Below, in pieces: positions 1 to 8,210 of a DNA stretch of 41,155 bases. Numbering within the stretch: the stretch's first letter is position 1; each line of letters opens with the position of its first letter. The notes beneath the pieces are model-generated. The model did no database searches and was not told where the DNA came from. It saw only the letters and a list, made by a program, of their open reading frames with translations. A program made the position numbers and the translations under genes. Source of the DNA: Pseudoxanthobacter soli DSM 19599 (GTDB taxonomy: Bacteria; Pseudomonadota; Alphaproteobacteria; Rhizobiales; Segnochrobactraceae); assembly GCA_945898215.1 (NCBI GenBank), contig CAMDHY010000028.1, forward strand, positions 1 through 41,155. Reading direction: 5' to 3'.

Positions 1-1553
1 ACGCCCCGGCCCCCGCCGCGGTCGCGACCGCCGCGAGCCCCGGCAGCGAGGGCATGCCGCCCGCCGTCGTACCGCCCGCCGTCGTGCCGCCGGCCGTCCC
101 CGCCGCCGCCGAAGCCGCCGCGGGCCCGACCACGGCCGAGACGGCCACAACGGCCGCGACCGATCCGGGCGCGACGGCTCCGGCCGAGGGCACCCCGGGC
201 GCCACTGCCGCGGGAAGCGCGGACGTGACGGCGGCAGCCACGGCGGTCCCCGCGGCCAGTGCGGTGGCCTCGTCCTCGACGCCCGCGCCGGACACCGCGA
301 CCGCGCCGGCGGCAGCGACCGAGACGATCACCCAGCCAGAGCCCGTCGTGCCGCCGGTCGCCGGCGAGGTCGCCCCGCCGGGCGTCCCGACCTTCGACGT
401 CGTGCGGGTCGAGCCGGGCGGCGACGCCGTCATGGCCGGCCGCTCCGAGCCCGGCATGGTCATCGCGCTGTTCGCCAACGGCAAGGAGATCGGCCGCACC
501 CGCGCCAATGACAGCGGCGAATGGGTGATCACCCTCGAGGAGCCGCTGGGGCCGGGCGAATATGTCGTCAGCATCGTCGGGGCGACGGCCGACGGCGCGC
601 GCCAGGTCGAATCGGTCGACCGCATCGCCGTCTCGATCCCTGAGGGCAAGAGCGAGCCGCCGATGGTGGCGCTGATGTCGCCGGATGCGCCGACCCGGGT
701 GCTGCAGCAGCCGGAGGCACCGGCCGCCGGCACCGCCGTCGCTGCGGCGTCCGGGGCGCCGGCCGCCGCACCGTCCGACGCGTCATCTGGCGGTCCCGCC
801 GCGACCGCCGGTGCTGCCGGTGGAGCGGCGCCTGCCGCGGTCGCCGGCGCTCCCGGCGACGTTGCGCCGCCGCCGGCGTGGGCGCAGCCGTTCGCCACCG
901 GCGGCGCGGACGCCACGTCACAGACTGCCGCCACCGCCTCCCCGTCCGCCACGGCTGAGACGGTCGTCGCCGCCGCGCCGCAGACGCCGGCTGCGGCCGC
1001 GCTGGCGGTGGGCGTCGTCGAGAAGGACGGCGACACCGTCACCGTCTCCGGTGCCAGCCAGCCGGGCGCGACGGTGCGCCTCTACGTCAACGACGCGCCG
1101 GTCGGCGAGGCGGTGGCGGACGCCGCCGGCCGCTGGACGTTCACCGGTCCGCACGCCGTCGGGCCCGGTGACCACACCGTCCGCGCCGACCAGATCGACC
1201 CCGCCACCGGCACGGTGATGGCGCGCGCGGCCGTGCCCTTCGAGGTGCTGTCGGCGGCCGAGATCGCCGATGCGCCGGCGAGGCCGGAGACACCGGCCGT
1301 CGCCCTGCCGCCGCCGACGGCCGCCGAGACGGCGATGATCGCCGCGGCACCCGAGCCGGCGGCGACGCCTACGGCGCCGCCGCGCACGCGCACCATCCGC
1401 ATTCGCCGGGGCGACGACCTGTGGACGCTGGCGCAGCGCCACTACGGCAAGCGCCGCGGCGTGCGCTACACCGCCATCTACCGCGCCAACCGCAAGCAGA
1501 TCCGCAACCCGGACCTGATCTATCCGGGGCAGGTGATCGTCATCCCGCGGTGA
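1..1553 (+). CDS. LysM and Ig-like domain protein, 5' end cut by the window
   Basis: The reading frame is open from base 3 with no stop, so the start lies outside the window; about 516 residues are visible. The chain is mostly low-complexity Ala/Pro/Thr sequence holding two bacterial Ig-like segments (about bases 390-640 and 1005-1245; both have the pattern 'G.......G.t...Y.Ng..ig.a.aD..G.W.....' ) and ends in one LysM domain (about 1390-1550, with GDDLWTLAQRHYG and NPDLIYPGQVIVIP). LysM domains bind peptidoglycan or other N-acetylglucosamine polymers, so a cell-envelope role is inferred; no enzyme domain is seen. The stop codon overlaps a possible GTG start of the next gene, suggesting translational coupling. 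An internal ATG at 54 could be called as a start but sits inside the low-complexity stretch and is unlikely to be the real one. Confidence 0.75.
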   Translation, partial: APAPAAVATAASPGSEGMPPAVVPPAVVPPAVPAAAEAAAGPTTAETATTAATDPGATAPAEGTPGATAAGSADVTAAATAVPAASAVASSSTPAPDTATAPAAATETITQPEPVVPPVAGEVAPPGVPTFDVVRVEPGGDAVMAGRSEPGMVIALFANGKEIGRTRANDSGEWVITLEEPLGPGEYVVSIVGATADGARQVESVDRIAVSIPEGKSEPPMVALMSPDAPTRVLQQPEAPAAGTAVAAASGAPAAAPSDASSGGPAATAGAAGGAAPAAVAGAPGDVAPPPAWAQPFATGGADATSQTAATASPSATAETVVAAAPQTPAAAALAVGVVEKDGDTVTVSGASQPGATVRLYVNDAPVGEAVADAAGRWTFTGPHAVGPGDHTVRADQIDPATGTVMARAAVPFEVLSAAEIADAPARPETPAVALPPPTAAETAMIAAAPEPAATPTAPPRTRTIRIRRGDDLWTLAQRHYGKRRGVRYTAIYRANRKQIRNPDLIYPGQVIVIPR

Positions 1554-2536
1554 CCGTGAGCGCGTGGCTCCCGGACCTCGGCGCGGCGCCCGAAACGGCG
1601 GCCGGCGGCCCCGGGCGCCCCGCGCGGGACAGTATCGACCGTCGCGCGCTGATGCTCGCCGCGGCGTCGGCGGCGCTCGCCGGGCCGGTGAGCGCGGCGC
1701 CGGCCGGCTTCATCGACGCCCACAGCCACGCCTGGAGCGGCGACACCGCCCGCTATCCGTTAGTGGCCGGCGGAGCGGCGGCGGAGCGAGACCCACCCTC
1801 CTACGATATCGAGGCCCTTCTCGGGCGCGAGGCGGCCCTTGGCGTGGGCCGCGTCGTCCTCGTGCAGCACATCGGCTACTACGGCTTCGACTGTCGCTAC
1901 CTGACGGATGCGGCGCGCGCGCACCCCGGCACCTTCGCGGTCGTCGCCGCCGTCGACGATCGCCGCGATGACGCACCGGCGGCGATGCTCGCGGCGAAGG
2001 CCGCCGGCGCCAAGGGCTTCCGGATCCGCGGCGTCGACACCGCGGCGTGGCCGGGCTCGCGGGAGATGAACGCGATGTGGGAGACCGCGGCCGCGGCCGA
2101 CCTCGTCATCTGCCCGCTCCTGCGCGACGGGCCGGGCATGAGCGAGGACGCGCTCCTCGACGTCGCCACGCTCGCCCGCCGGCACGCAGAGACCACCGTC
2201 TGTCTCGACCACATGGCGCACGTGATGCCGGACGACCCGCGCCAGCTCGACCGTCTCTGCGCGCTCGCCGCCTTCCCGCGCGTGACGGTGAAGGTGTCGG
2301 GCCTCGACAAGTTCGATGTCCCGCCCTACCGCCTCGTCGTCCCGCAGTTGCTCGCACTGCTCGCAGCCTTCGGCCCACAGCGGCTGATGTGGGGGAGCGA
2401 CATGCCGGTGCTCGAGCGGCAGGCGCCGAACACCCTTGCGGATGCGCTCGCCTTCGTCACTTCGGTGGCACCGCTCAGCGAAGCGGACCGGCATTGGCTC
2501 CTGCGCGGCACGGCCGAGCGCCTGTTTTTCTCCTGA
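1550..2536 (+). CDS. Amidohydrolase family 2 (TIM-barrel) protein, probably exported
   Basis: This is a predicted metal-dependent hydrolase of the amidohydrolase-2/COG3618 type. The metal-binding HSH (in FIDAHSHAW) opens the barrel about 50 residues from the start, and RLMWGSDMPV near the C-terminus supplies the usual final aspartate. Ahead of the barrel lies DRRALMLAAASAALAGPVSA, twin arginines followed by a hydrophobic run and an Ala-x-Ala-type cleavage site, which looks like a Tat or plain Sec signal peptide. The start is uncertain: GTG at 1550 overlaps the upstream stop as GTGA and gives 328 residues; GTG at 1556 is also in frame; ATG at 1652 would lose the arginines. The substrate cannot be inferred. 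It converges with the ABC transporter gene, whose stop lies 10 bases away. Confidence 0.8.
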   Translation: MTVSAWLPDLGAAPETAAGGPGRPARDSIDRRALMLAAASAALAGPVSAAPAGFIDAHSHAWSGDTARYPLVAGGAAAERDPPSYDIEALLGREAALGVGRVVLVQHIGYYGFDCRYLTDAARAHPGTFAVVAAVDDRRDDAPAAMLAAKAAGAKGFRIRGVDTAAWPGSREMNAMWETAAAADLVICPLLRDGPGMSEDALLDVATLARRHAETTVCLDHMAHVMPDDPRQLDRLCALAAFPRVTVKVSGLDKFDVPPYRLVVPQLLALLAAFGPQRLMWGSDMPVLERQAPNTLADALAFVTSVAPLSEADRHWLLRGTAERLFFS

Positions 2537-2546
2537 GGCTGTGCCT

Positions 2547-4478
2547 TCAGGTCGCTGCGGCGACCGTTTCGGCGGCCCGCGCACCCTCCTGTGCGGTCAC
2601 GGAAGGAGCGCGGTCGTCGTCGTCTGCCTCCTCGCCGTCCGGCTCGCCGGCCTCGCGCGCCTCCTGCTGGCGGCGCCACATCACTGCATACAGGCCGTCG
2701 GCGGCGATCAGGCCGGCGTGGGTGCCGCGCTCGACGACGCGGCCCTGCTCGAGCACGAGAATCTCGTCGGCGTTCACCACCGTCGACAGGCGGTGCGCGA
2801 CGACGACCGTCGTGCGGTTCGCCGAGACCTGGTCGAGGGCGGTCTGGATCTCCTGCTCTGTGCGGGTGTCGAGCGCCGAGGTCGCTTCATCGAGCACCAG
2901 GATCGGTGGTGCCTTCAGGATGGTGCGGGCGATGGCGACGCGCTGCTTCTCGCCGCCCGACAGCTTCAGCCCGCGCTCGCCCACCTCGGTGTCGTAGCCC
3001 TTCGGCAGCGTCTCGACGAAGCCGGCGATCTGGGCGAGTTGCGCCGCCTGGCGCACCTCCTCCTCGCTCGCCGCCGGGCGGCCGTAGCGGATGTTGTAGG
3101 CGATCGAGTCGTTGAACAGCACGGTGTCCTGCGGGACGATGCCGATCATCCGCCGGAGGCTCTCCTGGGTGACGTCGCGGATGTCCTGGCCGTCGATCAG
3201 GATGCGTCCGCCGGTGACGTCGTAGAAGCGATAGAGCAGGCGCGCGATGGTCGACTTGCCGGCCCCCGAGGGACCGACGATCGCCACCGTCCGCCCGGCT
3301 GGCACGACGAAGTCGACGCCCTTCAGGATCTCGCGGTCGGCGTCGTAGTGGAAGGCGACGTTCTCGAAGCGGATCTCGCCGCGCCCGACCACGATCGCCT
3401 GCGCACCGTCCTTGTCGGAGACTTCCGGCGGCACGCCGAGCAGGTTGAACATCGCCTCGATGTCGGCGAGGCCCTGGCGGATCTCGCGATAGACGAAGCC
3501 GATGAAATTGAGCGGGATCGACAGCTGCATCATCAGCGCGTTGATCATCACGAAGTCGCCGACGGTCTGGTCGCCGCGCGCCACCGCGAACGCCGACAGC
3601 CCCATGCAGGCGACCATGCCGATCGTGAAGATGACGGTCTGGCCCTGGTTCAGCCAGGCGAGCGACGTCCACGTCTTGATCGCTGATTGCTCGTAGCGCG
3701 CCATCGAGCGGTCGAAGCGCTCGCTCTCCAGGCGCTCGTTGCCGAACACCTTCACCGTCTCGAAGTTGAGCAGCGAATCGACCGCCTTGCCGCTCGCTTC
3801 GTTGTCGCTGTCGTTCATCTGGCGGACGATGGCGATGCGCCAGTTCGACATTGCCACCGTGAACCACATGTAGAGCCAGAGGGTGGCGGCGACGATGCCG
3901 ACGTACCAGACGTCGAACTGGTACCAGATGACGATCGCCGTCAGCACGAACTCGAGCAGCGTCGGCATCGAGTTGAGGATGGCGAAGCGCACCACCGTCT
4001 CGATGCCCTTGGTGCCGCGCTCGATGACGCGCGACAGGGCGCCGGTGCGCCGCTGCACGTGGAAGCGCAGCGACAGGGCGTGCAGGTGGGCGAAGGTCTC
4101 GTTTGCGAGCGTGCGGACGGCGTGCTGGCCGACGCGGGCGAACAGCGCGTCGCGCAGCTGGTTGAAGCCCATCGCCAGCACGCGGCCGCCGCCATAGGCG
4201 AGCACCAGCATGATCGGCACCCACAGCATCGCGCCGACGGCTGCTGCCCGCGAAGTCTCGTCGCTGACCAAGGAATCCGTCGCCCACTTGTAGGTGTAGG
4301 GGACGAGCACGGTGACGACCTTCGCGACCACCAGCGCGAAGATCGCCGCGCAGACGCGCACCTTCAGGTCCGGCCGCCCCTCCGGCCACATGTAGGGCCA
4401 CAGGTTCGACAGCGCGGCGAGCGTCTGCCCCCGGTCGGCGGAAACGCGGCCGCGCACGCGCGACTTCGGAGCTTGCAT
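2547..4478 (-). CDS. Atm1/HMT1-type ABC exporter (fused permease and ATPase)
   Basis: A 643-residue half-transporter that should work as a homodimer in the inner membrane. The N-terminal half carries about six membrane segments (roughly residues 40-345). The ATPase domain follows: Walker A GPSGAGKST at 402-410, signature LSGGEKQR, Walker B ILVLDEATSALD and the switch histidine in VVAHRLST. The overall pattern (N-terminal LWPYMWPEG, TDSLV, FVYREIRQGLADIEAMFNLL) is that of the Atm1/HMT1 family, which exports glutathione-linked compounds: sulfur/Fe-S precursors in mitochondria and metal-glutathione conjugates in bacteria such as Novosphingobium. It lies 19 bases downstream of an ArsR-type regulator on the same strand, which favours a metal or thiol stress role here, by inference. 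Confidence 0.93.
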   Translation of the reverse strand: MQAPKSRVRGRVSADRGQTLAALSNLWPYMWPEGRPDLKVRVCAAIFALVVAKVVTVLVPYTYKWATDSLVSDETSRAAAVGAMLWVPIMLVLAYGGGRVLAMGFNQLRDALFARVGQHAVRTLANETFAHLHALSLRFHVQRRTGALSRVIERGTKGIETVVRFAILNSMPTLLEFVLTAIVIWYQFDVWYVGIVAATLWLYMWFTVAMSNWRIAIVRQMNDSDNEASGKAVDSLLNFETVKVFGNERLESERFDRSMARYEQSAIKTWTSLAWLNQGQTVIFTIGMVACMGLSAFAVARGDQTVGDFVMINALMMQLSIPLNFIGFVYREIRQGLADIEAMFNLLGVPPEVSDKDGAQAIVVGRGEIRFENVAFHYDADREILKGVDFVVPAGRTVAIVGPSGAGKSTIARLLYRFYDVTGGRILIDGQDIRDVTQESLRRMIGIVPQDTVLFNDSIAYNIRYGRPAASEEEVRQAAQLAQIAGFVETLPKGYDTEVGERGLKLSGGEKQRVAIARTILKAPPILVLDEATSALDTRTEQEIQTALDQVSANRTTVVVAHRLSTVVNADEILVLEQGRVVERGTHAGLIAADGLYAVMWRRQQEAREAGEPDGEEADDDDRAPSVTAQEGARAAETVAAAT

Positions 4479-4497
4479 TGTCGTGGTTGTCCCTGGC

Positions 4498-4893
4498 TCA
4501 GACCGTTTCCCGGAGGTCGAGATCGGCCGGCTTCGTGGTCTCGTTGGTCCGGCAGCAGCCGGCGACGCCTGCCTCGATCTGGCCGGCGAGGCCGCGCAGC
4601 ATCGCTGCCGCCACCAGCGCCCGGTCGGGGTCGATTGAGTAGTTGGCGCGCGGCCCCTCGATGACGCCTTGGATGAGGCCTGAGTCCTTCAGGATCTTTA
4701 GGTGCTGCGACACCGTCGACTGGGCGAGCGGCAGCCGCCGGACGATGTCGCCGCAGCAACACCCGCCCGCCGCGCCGATCGCCTCGACGATCGCCAGCCG
4801 CGCCGGATGAGCGAGCGCCTTCAGCAGCCCGGCGGAATCGAGGTCGGTCGCCGGATAGCGCATCGGTGGGACATCCCGCAGATGATCGGCCAT
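4498..4893 (-). CDS. ArsR/SmtB-family transcriptional regulator with Cys cluster
   Basis: A 131-residue winged-helix repressor. The family core is plain: LLKALAHPARLAIVEAI, then the recognition helix LAQSTVSQHLKILKDSGLI and the wing GPRANYSI. Cys45-47 (GGCCCGDIV) sit where ArsR-type sensors carry the metal-binding CVC motif, and a second pair, Cys113-114, lies near the C-terminus, so thiophilic metal/metalloid or reactive-sulfur sensing is inferred. It is followed by the Atm1-type exporter and probably controls it and itself. ATG 4893 has no ribosome site and lies inside a perfect inverted repeat; ATG 4863 has a weak GGGA ten bases upstream and would make a 121-residue protein, so the start is open. 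Confidence 0.88.
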   Translation of the reverse strand: MADHLRDVPPMRYPATDLDSAGLLKALAHPARLAIVEAIGAAGGCCCGDIVRRLPLAQSTVSQHLKILKDSGLIQGVIEGPRANYSIDPDRALVAAAMLRGLAGQIEAGVAGCCRTNETTKPADLDLRETV

Positions 4894-4908
4894 CGTCGAT
4901 AGACGATG
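4891..4908. promoter_or_regulatory. Inverted repeat at the arsR-type start, candidate operator
   Basis: CATCGTC-GATA-GACGATG is a perfect repeat with 7-bp arms and a 4-base spacer. It covers the upstream candidate start codon of the ArsR-type gene and lies in the 93-base gap to the divergent toxin-antitoxin genes. ArsR-family repressors commonly bind such repeats in their own promoters, so autoregulation is a reasonable but untested reading. If it is the operator, translation probably starts at 4863 instead. Confidence 0.4.
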
Positions 4909-4935
4909 AAGCGGGCGGGGGCAAGGGACGGTTGC

Positions 4936-4964
4936 TTGTCATGACATTGTCTGGCGACTACAAT
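4936..4964 (+). promoter_or_regulatory. Toxin-antitoxin promoter with palindrome over the -35 box
   Basis: TTGTCA (4936-4941) and TACAAT (4959-4964) are separated by exactly 17 bases, a near-consensus housekeeping promoter that stands out in this GC-rich DNA. A perfect 10-bp palindrome, TGTCATGACA (4937-4946), covers the -35 box, and a second, imperfect repeat with arms GACT/AGTC (4956-4969) covers the -10 box. Both are placed where a ribbon-helix-helix antitoxin could block transcription. A GGGAG ribosome site follows at 4975-4979, seven bases before the antitoxin ATG. Confidence 0.65.
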
Positions 4965-4986
4965 AAGTCAGCTTGGGAGTTCGATC

Positions 4987-5262
4987 ATGCTGAGCAAGGC
5001 GCGGAAAACTGAAAAGCTCGATCTTCGCCTGTCGCTGCAGGCGAAGCGGGTTCTCGCTGCCGCAGCGGAAGTCGACGGCAGAAGCGTCAGCGATTTCGTT
5101 CTGGAAAGTGCGCTGTCGCGTGCGGAGGAGCGGCTCGCCGACCGGCATGCCTTTGTCCTGTCTGCTGAGAAGTGGAACGAGCTCGTTGCGCTCCTCGACG
5201 CGCCACCAGAACCGATGCCTGAACTTGCACGCCGCCTTCGGCAACGTGCGCCGTGGGAATAG
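4987..5262 (+). CDS. DUF1778 (TacA-type) ribbon-helix-helix antitoxin
   Basis: A 91-residue protein. The N-terminus has the alternating pattern of a ribbon-helix-helix strand (KTEKLDLRLSLQAKRVLAAAA) followed by the helix VDGRSVSDFVLESALSRAEE, as in DUF1778 antitoxins. The C-terminal part (FVLSAEKWNELVALLDAPPEPMPELARRL) matches the segment that wraps and neutralises the partner acetyltransferase in this family. It has a good promoter and ribosome site, and its last 10 bases overlap the toxin gene. Expected role: bind the toxin and repress the shared promoter. Confidence 0.92.
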   Translation: MLSKARKTEKLDLRLSLQAKRVLAAAAEVDGRSVSDFVLESALSRAEERLADRHAFVLSAEKWNELVALLDAPPEPMPELARRLRQRAPWE

Positions 5263-5780
5263 CTGCCGAAGAGCCGCCCTTTCAGGCGCCGGAACCACTC
5301 GCAGAGGTCCACGACCTTTCTCGGTTCGAGAGCGGCGAACCCAGGCTCGACGAATGGCTGAGGCGCAAAGCCTACTCCAATCAGATTGCCGGCGGGTCCC
5401 GCACCTTCGTGACCTCGATAACCGGTGGCGCTGTCGTCGGCTTCTATAGTCTGGCGGCAACAACGTTGTCACACGCTGAGGCCACGGGGGCTCTGCGCCG
5501 CAACATGCCCGAGCCGATCCCGATGTTGCTGCTCGGAAGATTGGCGGTGGACCTCAGGTTTCAGGGACGCGGTCTCGGGGACGCATTGGTCCGCGACGCC
5601 CTGCTCCGATGTTTTCAGGTCTCCCAGCACGTCGGCGCGCGAGGTGTGCTGGTGCACGCTCTCTCTGAAAGGGCTAGACGATTCTACGAAAGCTGGCGCT
5701 TCACCGCATCGCCGGTCGACGACATGATGTTGATGGTGCGCATGAGTTCCATTGAAGAAGCGCTCGGACTGCCGGAATAG
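5253..5780 (+). CDS. GNAT-family acetyltransferase toxin (TacT-like)
   Basis: A 175-residue GNAT protein starting at a GTG inside the antitoxin gene, a usual arrangement in these pairs. Acetyl-CoA-binding motif A is clear in LLLGRLAVDLRFQGRGLGDALVRDAL (the pyrophosphate loop is QGRGLG), and ARRFYESWRFTASP is the typical motif B with its tyrosine. The N-terminal FESGEPRLDEWLRRKA and the 'VGFYSLAA' strand also match the TacT/DUF1778-partner family. Members acetylate the amino group of charged tRNAs and stop translation; which tRNA would be hit here cannot be read from the sequence. The gene is intact and sits between an arsR-type gene and a transporter gene, so the pair may have been acquired by transfer. 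Confidence 0.92.
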   Translation: MGIAAEEPPFQAPEPLAEVHDLSRFESGEPRLDEWLRRKAYSNQIAGGSRTFVTSITGGAVVGFYSLAATTLSHAEATGALRRNMPEPIPMLLLGRLAVDLRFQGRGLGDALVRDALLRCFQVSQHVGARGVLVHALSERARRFYESWRFTASPVDDMMLMVRMSSIEEALGLPE

Positions 5781-5793
5781 TCGATGCCCGCAG

Positions 5794-6984
5794 CTACCCC
5801 TCTCGCCGCCAAAGCCTCCCGTGCAGCGCGGAGACGGCGAGGCCGGCGAGAAGGCCCCAGAAGGCGGAGCCGATGCCGAGGAAGACGAGGCCGGAGCCGG
5901 CGAGCAGGAAGGTGACGAGGGCGGCGATGCGGTCGGGCTCGCTCTCGAGGCCCTTCAGGAGTGCCGCGGCGAAGGCGCCGAGGAGCGCCAGCCCGGCGAC
6001 GCCCTGGATGAGCAGCGGCGGCGCCAGCGAGACCAGCACCACCGCGGCGGTGGCGGCGAGGCCGATCGGCACGTAGGCGCAGCCCGCCGCGAAGGCGGCG
6101 ATCCAGCGCCGCTCCGGCAGCGGGTGGGCGTCGGGCCCGGCGCAGAGCGCCGCCGTGATCGCCGCCAAGTTGATCGACAGCGCGCCGAACGGCGCGACCA
6201 GCACCGAGGCGACGCCGGTCCAGGCGATCAGCGGGCCGGGGTGGGGACGGTATCCGTAGGTGGCGAGGACAGCGAGGCCGGGGATGTTCTGGGACGCCAT
6301 CGTCACCAGGAACAAGGGCAGCGCCACGCCGATGATGGCGTCGAGGGTGAAGGTCGGCGTCACCAGCACGAAGGTTGGCGCCAGGTCGGGGATGGGGCCG
6401 GCCAGTGCGCCGGGATCGAGCGCCAGTGCCACGATCGCCGCCACCAGCGCCGCCGGCACCGCATAGAGGCGCCAGAAGCGCCCGACGATCAGCCAGACCA
6501 GCATCACCGGCAGCATCAGCAGCGGGATCTCGCCGACCGCCTGGAAGGGCGCCAGCACCAGCGGCAGCAGGATGCCCGCGAGCATGGCGCCGGCGAGGGG
6601 CCCGGGGATCGCCGCAACGAGCCGGCCGAACGGCCTCCACGAGCCGGCGGCGACAAGCAGCAGCCCGGTGACGAGGAAGGCGCCGACCACCGCCGGGAAA
6701 CCGCCCTCCACCGCCGCGGTGGTGGCGAGCAGCGCCCCGCCGGGCGTCGACCAGGCGACCGAGATCGGCATCTTCGTGAAGGCGCTCAGCGCCATGCCGG
6801 CGATGCCCATGCCGATCGTCAGCATGGTGAGGCCGGAGGCGGCCTCGTCCGGACTCGCTCCCATCGCGGTCAGGCCGGCAACGATGACGGCGAACGACGA
6901 GCCGAAGCCGACGAAGGCGGCGAGCATGCCCGCGGCGACCGGCTGCAACAGGCCCGTGGCAGGACCGGAAGCGGGGGTGGTCAT
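5794..6984 (-). CDS. benE: BenE-family benzoate/H+ symporter-like transporter
   Basis: A 396-residue, very hydrophobic protein with about 11-12 membrane segments, the usual length for BenE (benzoate:H+ symporter family). Family-like stretches include FVGFGSSFAVIVAGLTAMGAS near the N-terminus, SVAWSTPGGALL, and the conserved TMASQNIPGLAVL and FGALSINLAAITAA regions in the second half. BenE imports aromatic acids such as benzoate with protons. No aromatic-degradation gene is visible nearby, so the true substrate is uncertain. It converges with the GNAT toxin gene (13 bases between stops) and diverges from the ABM-domain membrane protein gene. Confidence 0.87.
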   Translation of the reverse strand: MTTPASGPATGLLQPVAAGMLAAFVGFGSSFAVIVAGLTAMGASPDEAASGLTMLTIGMGIAGMALSAFTKMPISVAWSTPGGALLATTAAVEGGFPAVVGAFLVTGLLLVAAGSWRPFGRLVAAIPGPLAGAMLAGILLPLVLAPFQAVGEIPLLMLPVMLVWLIVGRFWRLYAVPAALVAAIVALALDPGALAGPIPDLAPTFVLVTPTFTLDAIIGVALPLFLVTMASQNIPGLAVLATYGYRPHPGPLIAWTGVASVLVAPFGALSINLAAITAALCAGPDAHPLPERRWIAAFAAGCAYVPIGLAATAAVVLVSLAPPLLIQGVAGLALLGAFAAALLKGLESEPDRIAALVTFLLAGSGLVFLGIGSAFWGLLAGLAVSALHGRLWRREG

Positions 6985-7054
6985 GGTGGGTCCTCGGGCG
7001 GGGAGAGCGGGCGGGAACTTCGCTCATATACCCGCCGCCACCGAATGCGAACCC

Positions 7055-7066
7055 CGCCGATCGGCG
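7055..7066. promoter_or_regulatory. 12-bp palindrome in the benE/ABM divergent gap
   Basis: CGCCGATCGGCG is a perfect palindrome in the 217-base divergent intergenic region. Its position would allow control of either gene, but in DNA this rich in G and C such a repeat may be chance. Confidence 0.2.
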
Positions 7067-7201
7067 TCCGGGTGCCGCCGCGCCAGGGTGTTCAGACCGC
7101 GAAGCGGCGGGCGGGCGCTGGACGCCGCCGCCACGCCCCGCGATGCTCGCGGCGGCGCACGTCGGGCGGTGCGGGACGACAGTGGGTGGGGAGAGGCGGG
7201 C

Positions 7202-8173
7202 ATGAGCGATCAGGGGCCGGGTGGGCGGGTCGCCCTCGTTATACAGCGGCACGTGGCCGACGAGAGTTTCGCCGCGTTCACGCGCTGGCAGGCGAAGGTC
7301 AGCGAGCACCTCCGCACCGTCCCCGGCTTCGTGCGCCAGGAGCTGGTGCCGCCGGCACCACCGCACCAACTGGACTGGCTGGTCATCCAACGCTTCGCAA
7401 CGCTCGCGGCGGCCCGCGGCTGGCTCGAATCGGAAGCCCGCGCGCAGCTCCTCGCCGAGATTCGTGGCGACAGGATCGGGCCTGAGGACGTGCACCTGCT
7501 GCCCGACGCCGGCGGCGAGCACGATGCAGCCGTCTCCGCCGTCTTTACCTACACGATCGACCCCGCCGACGCGGCCGCGTTCGAAGCGTGGCAACGGCGA
7601 ATCCAGGATGCCGAGACCGCGTTCGCCGGCTTCCTGCGCCACAAGATCGAGGCGCCGAGCCCCGGCCTGCACGACGACTGGGTGGTCATCGCCTCCTACG
7701 CCACCGACGCCGATCTCGACCGCTGGCTCGTCTCGCCCGAGCGCAAGGCCGTGCTCGCCGAGGGGCAGCGCTTCATCGAGCGCATGCAGTACCGGCGGAC
7801 AAGCTACGGCTTCGGCTTCTGGTTCCGCGAAGGCGAGGCGGGCAAGCGGGATGCTTTCGCCATCCTGCGCAGCAACCTCGTCGTGCTGCTGGTGCTCTAT
7901 CCGGTGGTGGCGCTGTGGAACCTCGTGCTCGCTGGCCCCGTCGCCGCCCTCGGCGCGCCGCCGTGGCTGGCGCTGTTCCTCGGCAACCTCGTCGCCTCGC
8001 AGATCCTCGGCTGGTGGGCGGTGCCGATGGCGGCGCGGCGGTTCCGCTGGTGGCTCGCCCCCTCCGCCGGCCCGTGGTCGCGGCTGACGGGCTATGCCGT
8101 CGTGCTCGCCCTCTACGCGCTGTCGATGGCGCTCTATGCCGGCCTGCTGTCGATCGGCTTGTGGCTCGCGTGA
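7202..8173 (+). CDS. Membrane protein with two ABM-like domains (COG3224-type)
   Basis: A 323-residue protein. The first 195 residues are two ferredoxin-like ABM (antibiotic biosynthesis monooxygenase) repeats, VALVIQRHVADESFAAFTRW... and AAVSAVFTYTIDPADAAAFEAW..., each with 'F..FL/V' and 'DW.VI..(F/Y)AT....R.WL' signatures. The C-terminal third has three membrane segments (about residues 220-245, 255-280 and 297-322). This matches an uncharacterised group annotated as ABM-superfamily membrane enzymes. Whether the ABM domains bind heme, a quinone or another ligand is unknown. ATG 7202 follows a GGGGAG ribosome site and is preferred over upstream in-frame starts in the intergenic region. Confidence 0.8.
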   Translation: MSDQGPGGRVALVIQRHVADESFAAFTRWQAKVSEHLRTVPGFVRQELVPPAPPHQLDWLVIQRFATLAAARGWLESEARAQLLAEIRGDRIGPEDVHLLPDAGGEHDAAVSAVFTYTIDPADAAAFEAWQRRIQDAETAFAGFLRHKIEAPSPGLHDDWVVIASYATDADLDRWLVSPERKAVLAEGQRFIERMQYRRTSYGFGFWFREGEAGKRDAFAILRSNLVVLLVLYPVVALWNLVLAGPVAALGAPPWLALFLGNLVASQILGWWAVPMAARRFRWWLAPSAGPWSRLTGYAVVLALYALSMALYAGLLSIGLWLA

Positions 8174-8196
8174 GCCCCTCGCAGAAGGCGGGGTCC

Positions 8197-8210
8197 GCAA
8201 GCGTGCTTGC
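8197..8210. promoter_or_regulatory. Inverted repeat upstream of the glycosyltransferase gene
   Basis: GCAAGC-GT-GCTTGC, a perfect 6-bp-arm repeat, lies about 70 bases before the preferred GTG start of the GT2/GtrA gene and just after the ABM gene stop. It has no T-run, so it is not a terminator; a regulator site is possible. Confidence 0.25.

Noticed and set aside
1421-1549. Upstream ATG of the amidohydrolase frame inside the LysM gene
   Set aside because: It would overlap the conserved LysM coding sequence by over 120 bases and adds a shadow-like peptide before the signal sequence.
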